A program made the position numbers and the translations under genes. DNA of 64,000 nt, from positions 1-64,000 of the forward strand of contig NW_027488962.1 in assembly GCF_050948215.1 (NCBI RefSeq). The letters are read 5' to 3'. This document shows, piece after piece, positions 56,401-64,000 of this stretch. How positions within the stretch are numbered: the stretch's first letter is position 1; each line of letters opens with the position of its first letter. The notes beneath the pieces are model-generated. The model searched no databases. It was given only the letters and a program-made list of their open reading frames with translations, and was not told the DNA's origin. This DNA is from Halictus rubicundus. Its lineage: Eukaryota; Arthropoda; Insecta; Hymenoptera; Halictidae.

Positions 56401-59400
56401 ATCCAATCCTCTATCCTATCCTATGCTCTATCCTATCCTGTCCTCTATCCTATCCTATCCTCTATCCTATCCTCTATCCTATCCTATCCTCTATCCTATC
56501 CTATCCTCTATCCTATCCTATCCCCTATCCTATCATCTATCCTCAATCCTATCCTTTCCTGTATCCTATCCAATCCTCTATCCTATCCTATCTTCTATCC
56601 TATCCTATCAACTATCCTATCAAATCCCCTATCCTATCCTCTGTACTATCCTATCCTCTATCGTATCCTATCCTCTATCGTCTATCCTATCCTCTATCCT
56701 ATCATCTATCCTCAATCCTATCCTTTCCTGTATCCTATCCAATCCTCTATCCTATCCTATGCTCTATCCTATCCTGTCCTCTATCCTATCCTATCCTCTA
56801 TCCTATCCTCTATCCTATCCTATCCTCTATCCTATCCTATCCTCTATCCTATCCTATCCCCTATCCTATCCTATCCTCTATCCTATCCTATCCTCTATCC
56901 TATCCTATCCTCTATCCTATCCTATCCTCTATCCTATCCTATCGTCTATCCTATCCTATCCTCTATCCTATCCTATCCTCTATCCTATCCTATCCTCTAT
57001 CCTATCCTATCCTCTATCCTATCCTATCCTCTATCCTATCCTATCCTCTATCCTATCCTATCCTCTATCCTATCCTATCGTGTATCCTATCCTCTATCCT
57101 ATCCTATCCTATCCTCTATCCTATCCTATCCTCTATCCTATCCTATCCTCTATCCTATCCTACCCTCTATCCTATCCTATCCTCTATCCTATCAAATCCA
57201 CTATCCTATCCTCTATCCTATCCTATCATCTATCCTCTATCGAATCCAATCCTCTATCCTATCATCTATCCTATCCTCTATCCTATCCTATCCTCTTTCC
57301 TATCCTATCCTCTATCCTATTCTATCCTCTATCCTATCCTATCCTCTATCCTATCCTATCCTCTATCGTATCCTATCATCTATCCTATATCCTATCCAAT
57401 CCTCTATCCTATCCTCTATCCTATCCTCTATCCTATCCTATCCTCTATCCTATCCTATCCTCTATCCTATCGTATCGTCTATCCTATCCTCTATCCTATC
57501 CTATCCTCTATCCTATCCTATCCTCTATCCTATCCTATCCTCTATCCTATCCTCTGTACTATCCTATCCTCTATCGTCTATCCTATCCTCTATCCTATCA
57601 TCTATCCTCAATCCTATCCTTTCCTGTATCCTATCCAATCCTCTATCGTATCCTATCTTCTATCCTATCCTATCAACTATCCTATCAAATCCCCTATCCT
57701 ATCCTCTGTACTATCCTATCCTCTATCGTATCCTATCCTCTATCGTCTATCCTATCCTCTATCCTATCATCTATCCTCAATCCTATCCTTTCCTGTATCC
57801 TATCCAATCCTCTATCCTATCCTATGCTCTATCCTATCCTGTCCTCTATCCTATCCTATCCTCTATCCTATCCTATCGTGTATCCTATCCTCTATCCTAT
57901 CCTATCCTATCCTCTATCCTATCCTATCCTCTATCCTATCCTATCCTCTATCCTATCCTACCCTCTATCCTATCCTATCCTCTATCCTATCCTATCGTCT
58001 ATCCTATCCTCTATCCTATCCTATCCTCTATCCTATCCTATCCTTTCCTGTATCCTAGCCAATCCTCTATCCTATCCTGTCCTCTATCCTATCCTATCCT
58101 GTATCCTATCCTATCCTCTATCCTATCCTATCCTCTATCCTATCCTATCCTCTATCCTATCCTACCCTCTATCCTATCGTATCGTCTATCCTATCCTATC
58201 CTGTATCCTATCCAATCCTCTATCCTATCCTATCATCTATCCTCTATCCTATCCAATCCTCTATCCTAGCCTATCCTCTACCCTATCATATCCTCTATCC
58301 TATAATATCCTCTATCCTATCCTATCATATATCCAATCCTCTATCCTATCCTATCCTCTATTCTATCCTATCCTCTATCCTATCCTATCCTCTATCCTAT
58401 CCTATCCTCTATACTATCCTATCCTCTATCCTATCCTATCCTCTATCCTATCCTCTATCCTCTATCCTATCCTATCCTCTATCGTCTATCCTATCCTCTA
58501 TCCTATCATCTATCCTCAATCCTATCCTTTCCTGTATCCTATCCTTTCCTGTATCCTATCCAATCCTCTATCCTATCCTGTCCTCTATCCTATCCTATCC
58601 TCTATACAATCCTATCCTCTATCCTATCCTATCGTCTATCCTATCCTCTATCCTATCCTATCCTCTATCCTATCCTATCGTCTATCCTATCCTCTATCCT
58701 ATCCTATCCTGTATCCTATCCTATCGTCTATCCTATCCTCTATCCTATCCTATCCTCTATCATATCCTATCCTCTATCCTATCCTATCTTCTATCCTATC
58801 CTATCCTCTATCCTATCCTATCCTGTATCCTATCCAATCCTCTATCCTATCCTATCATCTATCCTCTATCCTATCCAATCCTCTATCCTAGCCTATCCTC
58901 TACCCTATCATATCCTCTATCCTATAATATCCTCTATCCTATCCTATCCTCTATCCAATCCTCTATCCTATCCTATCCTCTATTCTATCCTATCCTCTAT
59001 CCTATCCTATCCTCTATCCTATCCTATCCTCTATACTATCCTATCCTCTATCCTATCCTATCCTCTATCCTATTATATCCTCTATCCTATCCTATCCTCT
59101 ATCCTATCATCTATCCTCAATCCTATCCTTTCCTGTATCCTATCCAATCCTCTATCCTATCCTGTCCTCTATCCTATCCTATCCTCTATCCAATCCTATC
59201 CTCTATCCTATCCTATCGTCTATCTTATCCTCTATCCTATCCTATCCTCTATCCTATCCTATCGTCTATCCTATCCTCTATCCTATCCTATCATCTATCC
59301 TCTATCGAATCCAATCCTCTATCCTATCATCTATCCTATCCTCTATCCTATCCTATCCTCTTTCCTATCCTATCCTCTATCCTATTCTATCCTCTATCCT

Positions 59401-60620
59401 ATCCTATCCTCTATCCTATCCTATCCTCTATCCTATCCTATCTTCTATCCTATCCTATCATCTATCCTATCATATCCACTATCCTATCCTCTATCGTATC
59501 CTATCATCTATCCTATATCCTATCCAATCCTCTATCCTATCCTCTATCCTATCCTCTATCCTATCCTATCCTCTATCCTATCCTATCCTCTATCCTATCG
59601 TATCGTCTATCCTATCCTCTATCCTATCCTATCCTCTATCCTATCCTATCCTCTATCCTATCCTATCCTCTATCCTATCCTCTGTACTATCCTATCCTCT
59701 ATCGTCTATCCTATCCTCTATCCTATCATCTATCCTCAATCCTATCCTTTCCTGTATCCTATCCAATCCTCTATCCTATCCTATCTTCTATCCTATCCTA
59801 TCAACTATCCTATCAAATCCCCTATCCTATCCTCTGTACTATCCTATCCTCTATCGTATCCTATCCTCTATCGTCTATCCTATCCTCTATCCTATCATCT
59901 ATCCTCAATCCTATCCTTTCCTGTATCCTATCCAATCCTCTATCCTATCCTATGCTCTATCCTATCCTGTCCTCTATCCTATCCTATCCTCTATCCTATC
60001 CTCTATCCTATCCTATCCTCTATCCTATCCTATCCTCTATCCTATCCTATCCCCTATCCTATCATCTATCCTCAATCCTATCCTTTCCTGTATCCTATCC
60101 AATCCTCTATCCTATCCTATCTTCTATCCTATCCTATCAACTATCCTATCAAATCCCCTATCCTATCCTCTGTACTATCCTATCCTCTATCGTATCCTAT
60201 CCTCTATCGTCTATCCTATCCTCTATCCTATCATCTATCCTCAATCCTATCCTTTCCTGTATCCTATCCAATCCTCTATCCTATCCTATGCTCTATCCTA
60301 TCCTGTCCTCTATCCTATCCTATCCTCTATCCTATCCTCTATCCTATCCTCTATCCTATCCTATCCTCTATCCTATCCTATCCTCTATCCTATCCTATCC
60401 CCTATCCTATCCTATCCTCTATCCTATCCTATCCTCTATCCTATCCTATCCTCTATCCTATCCTATCCTCTATCCTATCCTATCGTCTATCCTATCCTAT
60501 CCTCTATCCTATCCTATCCTCTATCCTATCCTATCCTCTATCCTATCCTATCCTCTATCCTATCCTATCCTCTATCCTATCCTATCCTCTATCCTATCCT
60601 ATCCTCTATTCTATCCTATC
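56400..60620 (+). repeat. 336-bp repeats duplicated at 3529-bp offset
   Basis: ATGCTCTATCC occurs at 56423 and 56759 (336 bp apart) and again at 59952 and 60288 (336 bp apart). The offset between the pairs is exactly 3529 bp. Each 336-bp block carries the ordered landmarks CCCCTATCCTATCATC, CCTCAATCC, CTTTCCTGTATCC, CTATCAACTATCC, CAAATCCCC and CTGTACTATCC. Another ATGCTCTATCC lies at 57825. Between the pairs is a segment with CGAATCCAATCC and CTATATCCTATCCAATCC variants (about 57180-57400 and 59280-59530). Confidence 0.82.
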
Positions 60621-62920
60621 GTGTATCCTATCCTCTATCCTATCCTATCCTATCCTCTATCCTATCCTATCCTCTATCCTATCCTATCCTCTATCCTATC
60701 CTACCCTCTATCCTATCCTATCCTCTATCCTATCCTATCGTCTATCCTATCCTCTATCCTATCCTATCCTCTATCCTATCCTATCCTTTCCTGTATCCTA
60801 GCCAATCCTCTATCCTATCCTGTCCTCTATCCTATCCTATCCTGTATCCTATCCTATCCTCTATCCTATCCTATCCTCTATCCTATCCTATCCTCTATCC
60901 TATCCTACCCTCTATCCTATCGTATCGTCTATCCTATCCTATCCTGTATCCTATCCAATCCTCTATCCTATCCTATCATGTATCCTCTATCCTATCCAAT
61001 CCTCTATCCTAGCCTATCCTCTACCCTATCATATCCTCTATCCTATAATATCCTCTATCCTATCCTATCATATATCCAATCCTCTATCCTATCCTATCCT
61101 CTATTCTATCCTATCCTCTATCCTATCCTATCCTCTATCCTATCCTATCCTCTATACTATCCTATCCTCTATCCTATCCTATCCTCTATCCTATCCTCTA
61201 TCCTCTATCCTATCCTATCCTCTATCGTCTATCCTATCCTCTATCCTATCATCTATCCTCAATCCTATCCTTTCCTGTATCCTATCCTTTCCTGTATCCT
61301 ATCCAATCCTCTATCCTATCCTGTCCTCTATCCTATCCTATCCTCTATACAATCCTATCCTCTATCCTATCCTATCGTCTATCCTATCCTCTATCCTATC
61401 CTATCCTCTATCCTATCCTATCGTCTATCCTATCCTCTATCCTATCCTATCCTGTATCCTATCCTATCGTCTATCCTATCCTCTATCCTATCCTATCCTC
61501 TATCATATCCTATCCTCTATCCTATCCTATCTTCTATCCTATCCTATCCTCTATCCTATCCTATCCTGTATCCTATCCAATCCTCTATCCTATCCTATCA
61601 TCTATCCTCTATCCTATCCAATCCTCTATCCTAGCCTATCCTCTACCCTATCATATCCTCTATCCTATAATATCCTCTATCCTATCCTATCCTCTATCCA
61701 ATCCTCTATCCTATCCTATCCTCTATTCTATCCTATCCTCTATCCTATCCTATCCTCTATCCTATCCTATCGTCTATCCTATCCTCTATCCTATCCTATC
61801 CTCTATCCTATCCTATCCTTTCCTGTATCCTAGCCAATCCTCTATCCTATCCTATCCTCTATCCTATCCTATCCTCTATCCTATCCTATCCTCTATCCTA
61901 TCCTGTCCTCTATCCTATCCTATCCTGTATCCTATCCTATCCTCTATCCTATCCTATCCTCTATCCTATCCTATCCTCTATCCTATCCTACCCTCTATCC
62001 TATCGTATCGTCTATCCTATCCTATCCTGTATCCTATCCAATCCTCTATCCTATCCTATCATCTATCCTCTATCCTATCCAATCCTCTATCCTAGCCTAT
62101 CCTCTACCCTATCATATCCTCTATCCTATAATATCCTCTATCCTATCCTATCATATATCCAATCCTCTATCCTATCCTATCCTCTATTCTATCCTATCCT
62201 CTATCCTATCCTATCCTCTATCCTATCCTATCCTCTATACTATCCTATCCTCTATCCTATCCTATCCTCTATCCTATCCTCTATCCTCTATCCTATCCTA
62301 TCCTCTATCGTCTATCCTATCCTCTATCCTATCATCTATCCTCAATCCTATCCTTTCCTGTATCCTATCCTTTCCTGTATCCTATCCAATCCTCTATCCT
62401 ATCCTGTCCTCTATCCTATCCTATCCTCTATACAATCCTATCCTCTATCCTATCCTATCGTCTATCCTATCCTCTATCCTATCCTATCCTCTACCCTATC
62501 CTATCGTCTATCCTATCCTCTATCCTATCCTATCCTGTATCCTATCCTATCGTCTATCCTATCCTCTATCCTATCCTATCCTCTATCATATCCTATCCTC
62601 TATCCTATCCTATCTTCTATCCTATCCTATCCTCTATCCTATCCTATCCTGTATCCTATCCAATCCTCTATCCTATCCTATCATCTATCCTCTATCCTAT
62701 CCAATCCTCTATCCTAGCCTATCCTCTACCCTATCATATCCTCTATCCTATAATATCCTCTATCCTATCCTATCCTCTATCCAATCCTCTATCCTATCCT
62801 ATCCTCTATTCTATCCTATCCTCTATCCTATCCTATCCTCTATCCTATCCTATCCTCTATCCTATCCTGTCCTCTATCCTATCCTATCCTCTATCCAATC
62901 CTATCCTCTATCCTATCCTA
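57878..62920 (+). repeat. Three copies of an ~1.1-kb module (offsets 2743 and 1083 bp)
   Basis: A module with the distinctive CATATATCC variant lies at 58326, 61069 and 62152, and the preceding CCTAGCC has its TAG ending at 58269, 61012 and 62095. Offsets are 2743 and 1083 bp. All three copies carry a duplicated CTTTCCTGTATCC pair (near 58525, 61270 and 62355), and a second CCTAGCC has its TAG ending at 58891, 61634 and 62717 with the same offsets. The left edge of the first copy is ATCGTGTATCC at 57878, matching 60621. The third copy diverges near 62840. Confidence 0.85.
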
Positions 62921-63680
62921 TCGTCTATCTTATCCTCTATCCTATCCTATCCTCTATCCTATCCTATCGTCTATCCTATCCTCTATCCTATCCTATCCTG
63001 TATGCTATCCTATCGTCTATCCTATCCTCTATCCTATCCTATCCTCTATCCTATCAAATCCCCTATCCTATCCTCTATCCTATCCTATCCTGTATCCTAT
63101 CCAATCCTCTATCCTATCCTATCATCTATCCTCAATCCTATCCTTTCCTGTATCCTATCCAATCCTCTATCCTATCCTGTCCTCTATCCTATCCTATCCT
63201 CTATCCTATCCTATACTCTATCCTATCCTATCGTCTATCCTATCCTCTATCCTATCCTATCCTGTATCCTATCCAATCCTCTATCCTATCCTATCATCTA
63301 CCCTCAATCCTATCCTTTCCTGTATCCTAGCCAAACCTCTATCCTATTATATCCTCTATCCTATCCTATCCTGTATCCTATCCAATCCTCTATCCTATCC
63401 TATCATCTATCCTCAATCCTATCCTTTCCTGTATCCTAGCCAATCCTCTATCCTATCCTAACCTCTATCCTATCCTATCCTCTATCATATCCTATCCTCT
63501 ATTCTATCCTATCCTCTATCCTATCCTATCCTCTATCCTATCCTATCTTCTATCCTATCCTATCCTCTACCCTATCAAATCCCCTATCCTATCCTCTGTA
63601 CTATCATATCCTCTATCCTATCCTATACTCTATCCTATCCTATCCTCTATCCTATCCTATCCTCTATCCTATCCTATCCT
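62921..63680 (+). repeat. Array C segment: mixed variants
   Basis: Variant monomers (CAAATCCCC near 63055 and 63575, CCTCAATCC, two CTTTCCTGTATCCTAGCC copies near 63320 and 63430, AGCCAAACC near 63330, TATTATATCC near 63345) are interspersed with canonical units. Nothing other than repeat is present. Confidence 0.75.
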
Positions 63681-64000
63681 CTGTACTATCCTATCCTCTG
63701 TACTATCCTATCCTCTATCCTATCCTATCCTCTATCCTATCCCATCCTCTATCCTATCCTATCCTCTATCCTATCCTATCCTCTATCCCATCGTATCCTC
63801 TATCCTATCCTATCCTCTATCCTATCCTATCCTCTATCCTATCCTATCCTCTGTACTATCCTATCCTCTGTACTATCCTATCCTCTATCCTATCCTATCC
63901 TCTATCCTATCCCATCCTCTATCCTATCCTATCCTCTATCCTATCCTCTATCCCATCGTATCCTCTATCCTATCCTATCCTCTATCCTATCCTCTATCCT
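63681..64000 (+). repeat. 170-bp higher-order repeat at right edge
   Basis: CTGTACTATCC doublets start at 63681 and 63851, and CCCATCCTCT follows at 63741 and 63911. The period is 170 bp (10 x 17). The later CCCATCGTATCC marker is at 63787 and 63952, an offset of 165, so the second copy has lost one pentamer. The array leaves the window inside the second copy, so the total copy number is unknown. Confidence 0.85.

Larger units (their letters stand above)
2285..64000 (+). repeat. 17-bp satellite array C, (TATCC)3-TC, 61.7 kb
   Basis: The dominant feature. The unit is TCTATCCTATCCTATCC in rotation: TC plus three TATCC pentamers, 17 bp. It runs unbroken to the right edge. Length variants have one, two or four pentamers (7, 12 and 22 bp). 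Substituted monomers recur as landmarks: TATCG, CTGTATCC, TACCC, TATTCTATCC, TATCATATCC, CTTTCC, CCAATCC and CAAATCCCC. The - strand is G-rich (GGATA) with closely spaced GG pairs. The + strand lacks stop codons except where CTAG or TATAG/TAA variants occur. The - strand is full of TAG. Very long + strand open frames therefore appear in all three frames with the same Ser-Tyr-Pro-Leu/Ile periodic peptide, and none is called as a gene. No RNA gene, mobile element or promoter was recognised in it. Confidence 0.97.

Noticed and set aside
142..63439. Dozens of very long + strand open reading frames (up to 2861 codons) in all three frames
   Set aside because: They arise because the repeat units contain no + strand stop codon. 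The 17-bp unit passes through every frame and gives the same 17-residue peptide (Ser-Ser-Ile-Leu-Ser-Tyr-Pro type) in each. Starts are mostly GTG or ATG variant monomers and stops are CTAG variants. There is no codon bias, domain or splice structure.
2285..64000. Repetitive Tyr/Pro/Ser-rich protein (extensin- or silk-like) reading of array C
   Set aside because: Superficially similar to low-complexity structural proteins, but the same peptide occurs in overlapping frames, and monomer length changes of 5 bp would shift the frame constantly.
2285..64000. CRISPR array
   Set aside because: The units are directly abutting 17-mers with no unique spacers, no 23-47 bp repeat and no cas genes.
1..64000. 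Telomeric repeat array
   Set aside because: The strand asymmetry and C-rich + strand recall a telomere C-strand, but no CCCTAA or other known telomere unit is present, and the 5+5+5+2 unit with higher-order duplications is satellite-like.
1..64000. Human-type satellite II/III (ATTCC pentamer)
   Set aside because: The pentamers here are TTCAC, ACCAC and TATCC. ATTCC is not the repeat unit.

Overview
This window holds no gene that I can support. It is 64 kb of satellite/minisatellite DNA: three adjacent tandem arrays in the same orientation, plus short junctions. The + strand is made almost entirely of C, T and A. G occurs only as scattered variants, so the - strand is G/A/T-rich. Such long, pure, short-unit arrays point to eukaryotic constitutive heterochromatin (pericentromeric, subtelomeric, sex-chromosome or similar), probably from a long-read assembly. 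I cannot name the species, and I do not recognise the repeats as a catalogued satellite.

Layout. (1) 1-1733: array of a 17-bp unit, three TTCAC pentamers plus TC. (2) 1734-1783: a junction with a 12-C run and the only clearly non-repetitive sequence in the window. (3) 1784-2276: array of ACCAC pentamers in threes, plus AC or TC, again 17 bp. (4) 2277-2284: a short junction. (5) 2285-64000: a 61.7-kb array of a 17-bp unit, three TATCC pentamers plus TC, running off the right end. The three arrays have different pentamers but the same 5+5+5+2 grammar. Length variants step by whole pentamers (7, 12, 17, 22 bp, that is 5n+2).

The large array has higher-order structure. Rare variant monomers act as landmarks (CTATCAAATCCCC, CTTTCCTGTATCCTAGCC, ATCGTGTATCC, ATCGAATCCAATCC, CTGTACTATCC, ATGCTCTATCC). 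Their spacing reveals nested segmental duplications at many scales: 121, 170, 303, 336, 697, 758, 1083, 1134, 1249, 1530, about 2030, 2558, 2743, 3529, about 5690, 8371 and 10831 bp. The largest tandem pair is the roughly 5.69-kb higher-order repeat at 18.4-30.1 kb. Left and right halves carry different versions of the same landmark, so there are regional subfamilies.

Long open reading frames exist on the + strand only because the repeats contain almost no stop codon there. A 17-bp unit cycles through all three frames and yields the same 17-residue Ser/Tyr/Pro/Ile/Leu peptide in each, which is a compositional artefact. All repeat distances are hand counts from the printed coordinates.
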